Shown: positions 24,133 to 32,609 of the stretch, one piece after another
Layout of the letters: each line of letters starts with the position of its first letter
Position numbering within the stretch: position 1 is the first letter of the stretch
From: a virus
IMG/VR virus record: IMGVR_UViG_3300042350_004191
Coordinates: 124,001-188,000 of that record
DNA: 64,000 nucleotides
Reading direction: 5' to 3' (one strand)
The notes under the pieces: generated by a model
What the model saw: only the letters and a program-made list of their open reading frames with translations
Told to the model about the DNA's origin: nothing
Databases searched by the model: none
Made by a program: the position numbers and the translations under genes

Positions 24133-26706
24133 ATGGCATATCGAAATATCGCATACGACAACAATAACTGTTGTATCCATCTCTGGACATGGGACGAGGA
24201 TGGACAGCGTGTTAAGTTAGAAACCTCCTATGAACCTAGTTTGTATGTAGAAAGCGCATCATCCAATGATGCTTTGTCGATATATAATACCAATTTAAAG
24301 AAAATATCGTTTAAAAACAATTATTACCGATCAAAGTATGTTAATGAAACTCCGATTAAGCGTATTTTCCAAAATTTATCTGTTGAACAAGATTTTTTGT
24401 TAAATACCTACCGTGACGATTTAAAAGATCCAGATTTTGGTAAACACCCACTAAAGATTTTTTTCTGGGACATAGAAACATATAGTCCAAACTCTTTTCC
24501 AGAACCCAGTAAAGCAGCAGATCCTATTAATCTGATTACACTTTATGACAGTTTATCCAAAAAATATTATAGTTGGGGATTGAAAGAATATGTTTCTGAT
24601 GATGAGAATGTAATTTATACACATTGTAAGAGTGAATATTATATAATAGAAAAGTTTTTAACATTTTGGCAACAAGATCCACCAGATATTATGTGTGGTT
24701 GGAATACAGAATCCTTCGACGTACCTTATTTGATCAATAGAATAAAAAATTTAAAAGGTGAAGACGAATATAAAAGACTTTCTCCTATAGAAAACGTCTA
24801 TTGTAGAGAAGGTGTTGTTATAAACAAGTACAACAAACCAATAGATAAATGGTACATCAGTGGAATTTCTAACCTCGACTACATGATCATCTATAAAGCC
24901 TTCTCCAGAGGAGATTCAGAATCATATAGCTTAAACTTTATAGCTGAAAAGGAACTTAAGGAAGGTAAAATTGATTTTGGTGGCAGTAATTTGGCTATGT
25001 TAGCAGATAAAGATTGGGATACCTTTGTAAAGTATAATATTCAAGATGTAAAACTTCTTGTAAAATTGGAAGACACCTTAAAATATTTGAAGCTAGTACG
25101 CAATTTATCATATAAGGGATTCATTCCTTTTGAAAAGGCTACAGGAAAAGTTTCGATGATTACTGGAGCGGTTGCACACGAAGCCTTGTTACAAGGCAAA
25201 ATGATCCCCACATTCAAAACGGACAACAACAAAACAGAATTTACAGGCGGTTATGTCCACGAACCTGAAAGAGGCATTCATAATGCATTAGTAAGCTATG
25301 ATGCTAATAGTCTATATCCAAATACGATTATATCCTTGAACATCTCACCAGAAACAAAGATTGGAAAGATTGTAAACAAAGAAGAAAATGTTTATTCCCT
25401 AAGATTAATAAACGGAAAAGTTGTAACTTTGGATAAGGATAAATTTGAAAAGCTTATACACAAAGAAAAATTATGTATATCAGACTATGATGTGTTATAT
25501 ACGCAAAAATTTAAAGGCGTAGTTCCGTGTTTGATTGATAAACTTTATAAAGAACGTGTTGATACCAAAAAAGAAATGCAAAAGTATCAAACAATCTTAA
25601 ACAAGGAAAAAGATTTTAAAGTAAAACAACAGATTGAAGAAAAAATACAAGACTTGGATACACAACAAAACGTTTATAAGCTTGTTTTAAATTCAATATA
25701 TGGAACCTTTGCTCAAAGATTTTCTCCTTTGTTTGATATTGACCATTCTGCGAGTGTAACATTAACGGGACAGTCAGTGGTTAAAAAAGCATCCGATATT
25801 GTTTATGAATATGCTGTTCAGAAAGGTTTTGTTGGTGACAAAAAAAATATTTATATATACGGTGATACTGACAGCATTTATATAACTATAAATCCTATAT
25901 TAAAAATAACGGGTAAACAGTTTTTAGTGGACAATAAAATAACCGACGAGGCTTCAAAGGTTGTTGATGAGATAGATAATAAATTAAATACAGATATAAT
26001 TGAATGGTCGAAACAGAAACACAATTCAATAGACCCAAGATTTGTTTTTAAACGTGAAACTATTTGTGACAAGGCACTTTTCTTGGAAAAGAAAATGTAC
26101 ATTCTTCATATTATTGATAAAGAAGGTTATAAACCAAAAGATCCATTTGTTTATAAAGGGATAGAACTAGCTCGTTCAACTTTATCCAAAGAAGTTAAAG
26201 ATCTTATTAAAAATGTTGTTGAGTCTGTTATTTTATCAGAAGATAAAACTGAAAGTGATAGAATTTTTTTCGATTCTTATAGCAGATTTAAAGATATGGA
26301 CGTAGTAACCATATCTAAACGAGCAAAAGTTTCTGATATAGAAAAATATCAAAGTAGAAGTGATGGCTTTAAAATCTATAAAGGAACGCCCATGCATGTT
26401 AAAGGATCGATTTATTACAACAATCTACTTAAAAAGTACAGTGTTGATCATTTGTATGAAAGAATAACAAACGGAACCAAAGTTAAGATTTTTTATGCAA
26501 ATAAAAACAAATATAATATACAAGTTTTTTCTTTTTTAGATGAAATGCCTGAAGAAATTATAAAAGATGTAGCACCGGATTACGATAAAATGTTTCAAAA
26601 GAACGTGTTTCCACCATTAGAAAGAATTTATAAATGTATTGGTTGGGATACACCTTCTCTTGTGCAAAACTATTGCACTGATTTAACTGAATTATTTAAA
26701 GATTAA
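24133..26706 (+). CDS. 43: Family B DNA polymerase, gp43-like
   Basis: 857 residues (T4: 898). The 3'-5' exonuclease has F-F-W-D-I-E-T-Y (Asp113/Glu115), then N-T-E-S-F-D-V-P-Y and Y-N-I-Q-D-V. Polymerase motif A is S-Y-D-A-N-S-L-Y-P (about 388-396), motif B is K-L-V-L-N-S-I-Y-G (about 516-524), and motif C is Y-G-D-T-D-S (about 576-581). Proofreading and polymerase residues are all intact. The end D-L-T-E-L-F-K-D resembles a short hydrophobic clamp-binding tail. The start follows an AGG-containing gap of 7 nt after the glycosyltransferase. Confidence 0.95.
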   Translation: MAYRNIAYDNNNCCIHLWTWDEDGQRVKLETSYEPSLYVESASSNDALSIYNTNLKKISFKNNYYRSKYVNETPIKRIFQNLSVEQDFLLNTYRDDLKDPDFGKHPLKIFFWDIETYSPNSFPEPSKAADPINLITLYDSLSKKYYSWGLKEYVSDDENVIYTHCKSEYYIIEKFLTFWQQDPPDIMCGWNTESFDVPYLINRIKNLKGEDEYKRLSPIENVYCREGVVINKYNKPIDKWYISGISNLDYMIIYKAFSRGDSESYSLNFIAEKELKEGKIDFGGSNLAMLADKDWDTFVKYNIQDVKLLVKLEDTLKYLKLVRNLSYKGFIPFEKATGKVSMITGAVAHEALLQGKMIPTFKTDNNKTEFTGGYVHEPERGIHNALVSYDANSLYPNTIISLNISPETKIGKIVNKEENVYSLRLINGKVVTLDKDKFEKLIHKEKLCISDYDVLYTQKFKGVVPCLIDKLYKERVDTKKEMQKYQTILNKEKDFKVKQQIEEKIQDLDTQQNVYKLVLNSIYGTFAQRFSPLFDIDHSASVTLTGQSVVKKASDIVYEYAVQKGFVGDKKNIYIYGDTDSIYITINPILKITGKQFLVDNKITDEASKVVDEIDNKLNTDIIEWSKQKHNSIDPRFVFKRETICDKALFLEKKMYILHIIDKEGYKPKDPFVYKGIELARSTLSKEVKDLIKNVVESVILSEDKTESDRIFFDSYSRFKDMDVVTISKRAKVSDIEKYQSRSDGFKIYKGTPMHVKGSIYYNNLLKKYSVDHLYERITNGTKVKIFYANKNKYNIQVFSFLDEMPEEIIKDVAPDYDKMFQKNVFPPLERIYKCIGWDTPSLVQNYCTDLTELFKD

Positions 26707-26709
26707 TAC

Positions 26710-26737
26710 TTGAAAAAGAAATAGACTGTGATAATAT
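26710..26737 (+). promoter_or_regulatory. Sigma70-like promoter TTGAAA-16-TAATAT
   Basis: TTGAAA (26710-26715), a 16-bp spacer and TAATAT (26732-26737) end 7 nt before the ATG at 26745, so the leader would be at most about one base. Confidence 0.55.
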
Positions 26738-26744
26738 ATTAAAT

Positions 26745-27152
26745 ATGAGCGATAAAAATAATAAATTAACCGTGTTTTTAGATTATGTTGGTAGAACAAT
26801 TATTGGAGAAATTGTTGAAGAAAATGATTCACAATTTAAAGTTAAAAATCCAGTTATTCTTTCTACTGTAGCAACTCCTGACAACAGAATGTCAATTCAA
26901 CTGTTTCCTTTGTTGTTCAGAGAATTCTTGGCTGACAAAGAAGCTGATGCTATTTTCCCTTTTAATAAGAGTTATATTACTCCTATTCATGATAATGAAA
27001 ATAAATTTATCTCTTTAGATTTTAGATTACAAGCACAATATTCTCAAATCTTTAATAAGAGTAATTTGTATGTTCCTACACAACAAACTCCTGATGCACC
27101 ACAACAAAACGCTGGAGCAGATGCTAATGTTGTTAAATTGTTCGATGAGTAA
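26745..27152 (+). CDS. Small protein with acidic, possibly clamp-binding C-terminus
   Basis: 135 residues. Residues 1-95 look like a compact beta-rich domain (L-T-V-F-L-D-Y-V-G-R-T-I-I-G-E-I-V at the start, reminiscent of Sm-like barrels). Then comes a Gln/Pro/Ala-rich linker and a terminal V-V-K-L-F-D-E. It lies between DNA polymerase and uvsX with its own promoter and a strong terminator after it. The tail resembles the DNA polymerase end E-L-F-K-D. Function not recognised; an accessory replication role is suggested by position only. Confidence 0.6.
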   Translation: MSDKNNKLTVFLDYVGRTIIGEIVEENDSQFKVKNPVILSTVATPDNRMSIQLFPLLFREFLADKEADAIFPFNKSYITPIHDNENKFISLDFRLQAQYSQIFNKSNLYVPTQQTPDAPQQNAGADANVVKLFDE

Positions 27153-27168
27153 ACAAAATTAAAACAAG

Positions 27169-27201
27169 AAAAGCCTGAATCGTAAAGATTCAGGCTTTTT
27201 T
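27169..27201 (+). terminator. Intrinsic terminator before uvsX
   Basis: A 13-bp stem (27169-27181 with 27187-27199), whose core is AGCCTGAATC, has a 5-nt loop GTAAA and runs into a T tract. It is the strongest hairpin in the window and ends 2 bases before the uvsX -35. Confidence 0.95.
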
Positions 27202-27202
27202 A

Positions 27203-27230
27203 TTGCTTTTTTAAAAAAGTATGTTAGACT
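27203..27230 (+). promoter_or_regulatory. Sigma70-like promoter TTGCTT-16-TAGACT before uvsX
   Basis: TTGCTT (27203-27208) directly follows the terminator T tract. TAGACT (27225-27230) ends 6 nt before the ATG at 27237. The same TAGACT with a 6-nt gap precedes the minus-strand gene starting at 61614. Confidence 0.55.
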
Positions 27231-27236
27231 AATTCT

Positions 27237-28379
27237 ATGGCTAAAAATAAAAAAGAAAATATAAACGATGAGACTCTTGCGATCATTGATGATGCATTTA
27301 AGGTATTGGATGATTTAAATCCTGATGCAGCCTATCTTAATGAAAATACATTATCTTCCGTAAAAGAATGGATTGATACAGGTTGTATGGCATTAAATGC
27401 TATTATTTCAGGCTCTTTATATGGTGGCGTTCCTATGGGGCGAATTACAGGCTTTGTTGGACCACAGGCATGTGGAAAAACTATGATTGTTAATAAAATC
27501 ATGGCAAATGCTCAAAAGAAAGGTATGCATATTGCATATTTTGATACAGAAAATGCATTAGATCCAGATACAGCAACTAATCTTGGTTGTGATACCAAAA
27601 AAATTAAACATTGTCCTATTGAAGTTATTGAAGATTGTAGAAATCAGATTGTTAAATTTTTAAAAAGCGTTATTGAACACAATCTTCATGGTAAGGTTGT
27701 TCTTGTGATCGATTCTTTGGGGAATTTGATCTCCGCGAGAGAAGCAAAAGTAATCGAAGATGGAAAAGATTCAGCAGATATGGGTGCAAGAGCAGTTTCT
27801 TTAAAGAGTATGCTTCGCGCAATCACACATACAGCAGCAAAAGCTAACGTTCCTGTTTTGTTTACTAATCATATATACGATAATCCTGGTGCAATGTACC
27901 CAACATTGGTAAAAAGCCAATCTGGAGGTTCTGGACCACTTTATATGAGTTCTGTCTTGGTTCAAATGGCAACTAAACAAGAAAGAGTTAGTAGATCAGA
28001 TAATAAGAACGCTAATGATGACAGTACTCCTCTATCAAAGGATGTGAACGGTTTAACAATTCGCGCATTAACAACTAAAAATCGTTTTATCCCACCATTT
28101 TTAGAGTGTGAAATGTATTTAAATTTCAAACAAGGCTTATCAAAGTATGCTGGTTTGCTTGAAATGGCAGAGGGTTATGGTGTAATAACCAAACAGGGTC
28201 ATAGATACGTCATAGGAGAAGATGTTTTAGGTTTCTATAAAGATTGGAGAGAAGACGAGACTGTTTGGGCTAAAGTTCTACCAGCATTAGAGAATAAATT
28301 AAAAGAACAATTGAAATTTAATAACGAATCTTTAAAGACTTTTACCCCAAAGTCTGAACAAGTGTTATTAAATGAGTAA
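27237..28379 (+). CDS. uvsX: UvsX, RecA-like recombinase
   Basis: 380 residues (T4: 391). Walker A G-P-Q-A-C-G-K-T is at about 75-82, followed by I-A-Y-F-D-T-E-N-A-L-D, the conserved acidic strand after Walker A in RecA proteins. V-V-L-V-I-D-S-L-G-N-L is Walker B, and S-Q-S-G-G-S-G-P lies in the DNA-binding loop region. It drives strand exchange in phage recombination with UvsY and gp32. It is isolated by terminators on both sides and has its own promoter, unlike the surrounding operons. Confidence 0.92.
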   Translation: MAKNKKENINDETLAIIDDAFKVLDDLNPDAAYLNENTLSSVKEWIDTGCMALNAIISGSLYGGVPMGRITGFVGPQACGKTMIVNKIMANAQKKGMHIAYFDTENALDPDTATNLGCDTKKIKHCPIEVIEDCRNQIVKFLKSVIEHNLHGKVVLVIDSLGNLISAREAKVIEDGKDSADMGARAVSLKSMLRAITHTAAKANVPVLFTNHIYDNPGAMYPTLVKSQSGGSGPLYMSSVLVQMATKQERVSRSDNKNANDDSTPLSKDVNGLTIRALTTKNRFIPPFLECEMYLNFKQGLSKYAGLLEMAEGYGVITKQGHRYVIGEDVLGFYKDWREDETVWAKVLPALENKLKEQLKFNNESLKTFTPKSEQVLLNE

Positions 28380-28396
28380 ATTGTTATTCATACAAC

Positions 28397-28427
28397 AAGG
28401 GGATAGGGCAACCTATCCCCTTTTTTA
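28397..28427 (+). terminator. Intrinsic terminator after uvsX
   Basis: An 11-bp stem with core GGGGATAGG (28397-28407 with 28412-28422) is capped by a GCAA tetraloop and followed by T residues to 28426. It lies 18 nt after the uvsX stop. Confidence 0.95.
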
Positions 28428-28456
28428 TTGACTTTATAGGTAAAAAAGGATAATAT
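28428..28456 (+). promoter_or_regulatory. Sigma70-like promoter TTGACT-17-TAATAT before gene 41
   Basis: TTGACT (28428-28433), an exact 17-bp spacer and TAATAT (28451-28456) end 6 nt before the ATG at 28463, so +1 is predicted on the A of the ATG. There is no room for a leader or Shine-Dalgarno sequence. Confidence 0.8.
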
Positions 28457-28462
28457 TTCTAT

Positions 28463-29842
28463 ATGGGAAAATCTCTCGATTTCGATTACGAACTTTTTGA
28501 AAAAATTATTGTATACAATTATCTGACTGATGCGAATTATTTTGAAACTGTATATGAATATATAAATTCATCATTTTTTACAAACGAAAATCATAAAACT
28601 GTAGTCAAAATTTTAAAAGAATATTATAGAAACAACCAAAAATTTCCAAACCCAACAGAATTAAAATTAAATTTTACTAGTCCAAGTGATAGACAGGCTC
28701 TAAAAGAGGTTTTGTTGAGCTTTAAAGATATTGATAAAAAATATGATAAAGAATTACTTTTAAAAAACACCGAAAGATTTTTTAAAGAGAAAGCGGTTCA
28801 TAATACAGTCATTAATACATATGTTAATATTCAAGCTGGTGATATAAACTCGTCAGAAATCTTAAAGTCTTTTGAAAAAGCTTGTTCTATTTCTTTAGTA
28901 GAAAATAAAGGATTTGATTATTTGGAAAAAATTGATGAACATTGCGATGAACTGCAAAAAGTTTTCAAATACATACCTTCTGGTTGGAAATGGTTAGATG
29001 AAAGAATAGGTGGCGGGTTTCTTGCTACAGGAAGAGCTATTTATGTGTTTTATGGTGTAACAAACGTAGGTAAATCGATTTTTCTTGGTAATATTGCAAC
29101 AAATATTCTTAGTCAGAATAAAACGGTGGTATTGATTTCAATGGAAATGCCTGAACAAGTGTATGCAAAAAGAATAAGTGCTCAACTTACTCAGATTCCT
29201 ATGGATGATTTATCATCAGAAATTCAATTATTAAAGACTAAATTAAATTCTTACAAATTAAAAAACAAAGAAGCAAAATTAATCATTAAGGAATTTCCCC
29301 CAAAGACCGTTTCGACTCTCCACATAAAAACATATATTGAAAAATTAAAAAATTCTGGAATAAATCCTGATATAATAATCTTAGATTATTTAAACTTAAT
29401 TGCTCCAGCAGACAAAGGACAATCTTCTTATGATTCGGTGAAACAAATCACTGAGGCGGTAAGGGCCATGTCATACCAGTTTGAATGTCCTATAATAACC
29501 GCTACACAAGCTAATAGAAGCGCATACAATGAGGCTAATCCGGGTCTTGAGACTACCAGCGAGTCTATGGGCTTGTCTCATACAGCCGATGCACAATTTT
29601 CTATATGGACGGAAAAAGAAGAAATGGATTTAAATTTAATTCATTTAGGTATAACTAAAAACCGCTTCGGTCCTAGAGATTGTCAAACTGTATTGGAAAT
29701 AGATTATCCCACGTTGTCATTAAAAGATCCAGAATCTGATTCAATTGTCTCGACATTTTCTTCATCAAAATCTAGTAAATCAAATTCAATTAATGATACT
29801 GTATCATTATTAGAATCTTTAGGGGATGATGTTGATAATTAA
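28463..29842 (+). CDS. 41: gp41-like replicative DNA helicase (DnaB family)
   Basis: 459 residues (T4 gp41: 475). The N-terminal ~150 residues are helical, as in the DnaB-type N-terminal domain. The RecA-like motor has Y-G-V-T-N-V-G-K-S (about 196-204), I-S-M-E-M-P (the H1a acidic site), I-I-L-D-Y-L-N-L-I (Walker B) and T-A-T-Q-A-N-R-S. It unwinds DNA ahead of the polymerase as a hexamer. A Ser-rich C-terminal tail ends D-D-V-D-N. The gene follows a terminator and a near-perfect promoter. Confidence 0.9.
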   Translation: MGKSLDFDYELFEKIIVYNYLTDANYFETVYEYINSSFFTNENHKTVVKILKEYYRNNQKFPNPTELKLNFTSPSDRQALKEVLLSFKDIDKKYDKELLLKNTERFFKEKAVHNTVINTYVNIQAGDINSSEILKSFEKACSISLVENKGFDYLEKIDEHCDELQKVFKYIPSGWKWLDERIGGGFLATGRAIYVFYGVTNVGKSIFLGNIATNILSQNKTVVLISMEMPEQVYAKRISAQLTQIPMDDLSSEIQLLKTKLNSYKLKNKEAKLIIKEFPPKTVSTLHIKTYIEKLKNSGINPDIIILDYLNLIAPADKGQSSYDSVKQITEAVRAMSYQFECPIITATQANRSAYNEANPGLETTSESMGLSHTADAQFSIWTEKEEMDLNLIHLGITKNRFGPRDCQTVLEIDYPTLSLKDPESDSIVSTFSSSKSSKSNSINDTVSLLESLGDDVDN

Positions 29843-29851
29843 AAAATTATA

Positions 29852-29859
29852 TATAAGTA
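29852..29859 (+). promoter_or_regulatory. Possible late-type box TATAAGTA
   Basis: TATAAGTA differs at one base from TATAAATA and lies exactly 5 nt before the ATG at 29865, the modal late spacing in this genome. The downstream gene is not obviously late, so the assignment is tentative. Confidence 0.35.
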
Positions 29860-29864
29860 CTTGA

Positions 29865-30755
29865 ATGACTAATAAATTATATAAAGTTTTTACCCATGGC
29901 GACTTAGATGGTGCCGTGAGTTTATTATGTTTATTATGGTCGAAACCAGAAGCCACAATAGAATACGAAGAGCTTTATAATAATACAATTGAAGAACGAT
30001 TAATAAGTTATAATCAAAAAACAATTAATAAACCAACAACTATAGTAATGGATTTCTCTTTAAGAGAATCATTTTTAAATTTCGACTCAAATGAATATGT
30101 TTTTATTGATCATCATAAAACTTCAGAAAAATTTGTAGAAAAATTTAAAAACGCTAAAATAATTTATAAAAATAACAATTCAAATACAGGGTTAATATAT
30201 AGCACATTTAATAAATCTCTTAGTTCAATATCAAAAGAACAAAAATATCTTATAGCATTAGCCGATGACTTCGACTCTTATACTTTAAGACTCCCCCATT
30301 CTTATGATTTGAATATTTTATTCTGGACAGAGTACAGAGGTCAGTTTTCTAAGTTTGTTAAGGATTATTCAAACGGATTTAAACCATTTACCGAAAAACA
30401 AATAAAATTGATCAATTTTGAAAAGAACAGTGCTTGTGAACAATCTCATAAACTTCAAAAGTATGAAGGATCTGTAACTATTAAAGGAGAAAAATATAAA
30501 ACACTAGCAGTTATAGGAGAAAAATATAATAATTTAGTGATCGATTGCTTAATAAGAGAGAATGATCCAGATTTATTTTTTTACATAAACACAAAATCGG
30601 AAAAAGTTAATCTTAGAAAAAAATCTTCGATAACATCTTTTGATTTAGGAACATTTGCAGAGAAAATATGTGAAGGTGGTGGTAACACCAACTCTGCTGG
30701 TGGAAAACTAACACCGTTATTTATGGAGTTGACAAAAAATTTAAAACCTGTATGA
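29865..30755 (+). CDS. DHH-family phosphoesterase
   Basis: 296 residues. The N-terminal F-T-H-G-D-L-D-G-A-V (residues 9-18) is DHH motif I, V-F-I-D-H-H-K-T-S (about 81-89) is the D-H-H motif, and A-L-A-D-D-F-D carries a further acidic metal-binding segment. The C-terminal E-G-G-G-N-T-N-S-A-G-G is the G-G-G-H-x-x-A-A-G-like DHHA1 substrate motif with Asn in place of His. Relatives degrade short RNAs, pAp or cyclic dinucleotides, or act as 5'-3' exonucleases (RecJ). Size fits a NrnA-like enzyme. Cyclic-nucleotide defence signals are one conceivable substrate, but that is speculation. Confidence 0.75.
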   Translation: MTNKLYKVFTHGDLDGAVSLLCLLWSKPEATIEYEELYNNTIEERLISYNQKTINKPTTIVMDFSLRESFLNFDSNEYVFIDHHKTSEKFVEKFKNAKIIYKNNNSNTGLIYSTFNKSLSSISKEQKYLIALADDFDSYTLRLPHSYDLNILFWTEYRGQFSKFVKDYSNGFKPFTEKQIKLINFEKNSACEQSHKLQKYEGSVTIKGEKYKTLAVIGEKYNNLVIDCLIRENDPDLFFYINTKSEKVNLRKKSSITSFDLGTFAEKICEGGGNTNSAGGKLTPLFMELTKNLKPV

Positions 30756-31042
30756 TTATAACATCATATCAACAAATCGAAAAATTGATAAATCCTTCAA
30801 ACTCGTTGGATGTAAATGAATTTGAAGAAATCACTTTAAAATTTGGTTCTTTTATGTGTATATGTTATAACAAAAAATTTAACTTTTTAAATCTTTTAAA
30901 AATAATTTTAGAGGACAAAAAAGTACAAAAATTGTATTGTGATTTGTTGGGAGAATACAATTTACAATATGTTATCAAGACATACATAGATAATATACCA
31001 GGTTTTTATAAGAAAATTTTTCGATCAAAATTCAACAGGTAA
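30752..31042 (+). CDS. Hypothetical protein, 96 residues
   Basis: Overlaps the DHH gene by 4 nt (ATGA). Mixed helical protein with three cysteines (C-I-C and Y-C-D) and a basic C-terminus (R-S-K-F-N-R). No signal peptide, no family recognised. It lies between the DHH protein and the helicase-loader candidate, so a role in replication is possible from position only. Confidence 0.5.
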   Translation: MIITSYQQIEKLINPSNSLDVNEFEEITLKFGSFMCICYNKKFNFLNLLKIILEDKKVQKLYCDLLGEYNLQYVIKTYIDNIPGFYKKIFRSKFNR

Positions 31043-31047
31043 TAAAC

Positions 31048-31698
31048 TTGAATATAACCGAAAAACAAAAACAGATATATAATTGCTACCTTAAACATTT
31101 ACGTAAAGGTCAGCCATACAATCCTAGAAAAAATTTTGATGACCTCAATGGTCAAACAAAAATAGATCTGTATAAACTTCAAAACTTTTTTAATAAATTT
31201 AAACAAATTAGAATGGATTTCTTTTTTGAAGCATTTGCATTTGTTTACCCGAATGACGATTATCCTCAATTGTCTTTTTTTTGTACCAGAAAAGCATTAA
31301 AGTGTTATTCCTTGTATAAGGAGCATAAAGAAAACCAATCACCAGATACGATGTTGGACGATATTAAGAAGAGCGTAATTTTTATTGGCTCATTTTGTAT
31401 GAGAAATAACATTCTTATGCAGAAGTATTTGAAACATAAAACATTATGTATTCCTACATGGATTAAACACTATAAAGAAGGAAACATAAACATATATGCA
31501 GTAATAGCATTGGGATATTCTAATGAATTGAATTCTTTACAAGAAGATGAAAGAGAACTATGGGTCCCAAACCTGTTACAAAATATAACATCTTATAAAA
31601 TAAGATATAGTAATTGTAAATCTAAAGTTAAGATTATCAAATGGTTAGAAACTACTGAAAATTTTGTCAAAAAGAATTTGACTTTCGTTGCAGACTGA
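31048..31698 (+). CDS. Hypothetical protein, candidate gp59-type helicase loader
   Basis: 216 residues, starting at a TTG with AGGT upstream. All-helical, basic composition, rich in Tyr, Phe and Lys. T4 gp59, the gp41 loader, is also a basic, helical protein of 217 residues and its gene neighbours gene 32, as here. The C-terminal part (Y-K-I-R-Y-S-N-C-K-S-K-V-K-I then W-L-E-T) is only loosely similar in pattern. The call rests on size, composition and position; clear motif similarity was not found. Confidence 0.4.
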   Translation: MNITEKQKQIYNCYLKHLRKGQPYNPRKNFDDLNGQTKIDLYKLQNFFNKFKQIRMDFFFEAFAFVYPNDDYPQLSFFCTRKALKCYSLYKEHKENQSPDTMLDDIKKSVIFIGSFCMRNNILMQKYLKHKTLCIPTWIKHYKEGNINIYAVIALGYSNELNSLQEDERELWVPNLLQNITSYKIRYSNCKSKVKIIKWLETTENFVKKNLTFVAD

Positions 31699-31706
31699 TT
31701 TAATAT
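31678..31706 (+). promoter_or_regulatory. Sigma70-like promoter TTGACT-17-TAATAT before gene 32
   Basis: TTGACT (31678-31683) and TAATAT (31701-31706) are identical to the gene 41 promoter hexamers with the same 17-bp spacer. The ATG at 31718 is 11 nt after the -10, giving a leader of about 5 nt. Confidence 0.7.
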
Positions 31707-31717
31707 ATAACAAAATT

Positions 31718-32605
31718 ATGAACAAATACTCAAACAACCTATTCGAATCCATCAAAGACGCACTCAATAAGAAAACAACTAACACAGAGAGCAGTTTTAA
31801 GGATTTTATGAAGACAGAAATGAACAAAACATATATTGTTCGTTTACTTCCAAATGTGGAATCTCCAGACAGAACATTTTTCCATTATTTTCATCATATG
31901 TGGAAAAGCGTATTAACAAATAATATGATTTCTTTTCTTTGTCCCACAACCTATGGGGAAAAATGTCCTCTCGAAGAATATAGAGGAAAGGCATATCGCA
32001 GTAAAAATGAAGCAGAGATTGAGAAAACAAGACCAATCAAAAGAAACGAATCTTGGCTTGCCAATGTTTATGTTATTAAAGATCCAACAAATCCTGAAAA
32101 TGAGGGTAAAGTAAAAATCCTCCGTTTCGGTAAGCAACTTAATAAAATTATCACTGATGCTATTTCCGGTGATGAAAGCGAAGAATTTGGTCCAAAAATC
32201 TTTGATTTATCTGAAAATGGTTGTAATTTTAAGATTAAAGTAGATTCAAATGAAGGCGGTTATCCAACATATGTTAGTTCAAAGTTTATGACACCTTCAA
32301 AACTCGAAGAGATCACTAATCCAGATGAAGTATATGCACAAGTTAAACAACTTGATAAAATCTTCACTCAAAAATCTTATGAAGAGATTAAAGAATTGTT
32401 GGATGTTCACTTCCTTGGCTTAGAGAAGGAAGAAAAGCCTTCTATTAATCAGCAGAAACCAGTCCATGAAGAAATTCCTGAAATTAATTCGATGGTTGAA
32501 GTAGAGTCTACTGATAACTCAAATAAATCAGAAGCCAAAGTAGATTCTATAGGAGATATTGATGATGCTGATGCAAAGATTGAAGAAATTCTTAAAGGTT
32601 TGTAA
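31718..32605 (+). CDS. 32: gp32-like single-stranded DNA-binding protein
   Basis: 295 residues from the ATG at 31718; an in-frame TTG at 31688 would overlap both promoter and upstream gene and is rejected. The core matches T4 gp32 (301 residues): a His-rich segment F-H-Y-F-H-H-M-W, L-C-P-T-T-Y-G-E-K-C-P in the zinc region, then W-L-A-N-V-Y-V-I-K-D-P, P-E-N-E-G-K-V-K and R-F-G-K. Only two Cys remain where T4 has three, so metal binding may use two His. The acidic C-terminal tail expected for partner binding is present (I-G-D-I-D-D-A-D-A-K-I-E-E). It coats ssDNA during replication and recombination. Confidence 0.88.
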   Translation: MNKYSNNLFESIKDALNKKTTNTESSFKDFMKTEMNKTYIVRLLPNVESPDRTFFHYFHHMWKSVLTNNMISFLCPTTYGEKCPLEEYRGKAYRSKNEAEIEKTRPIKRNESWLANVYVIKDPTNPENEGKVKILRFGKQLNKIITDAISGDESEEFGPKIFDLSENGCNFKIKVDSNEGGYPTYVSSKFMTPSKLEEITNPDEVYAQVKQLDKIFTQKSYEEIKELLDVHFLGLEKEEKPSINQQKPVHEEIPEINSMVEVESTDNSNKSEAKVDSIGDIDDADAKIEEILKGL

Positions 32606-32609
32606 GAAT

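Noticed and set aside
31688-31717. TTG start extending gp32 upstream
   Set aside because: It would overlap the upstream gene and the promoter TTGACT-17-TAATAT; the protein from ATG 31718 matches gp32 length.
31741-31752. GTTCGAATC-like T-loop sequence considered as tRNA
   Set aside because: The match is inside the gp32 coding sequence; no acceptor stem or anticodon arm can be formed.
32559-32609. Longer FolE2 start inside gene 32
   Set aside because: The extra residues are Met/Leu/Lys-rich, out of the family pattern, and overlap gene 32; ATG 32610 gives a normal FolE2 N-terminus.
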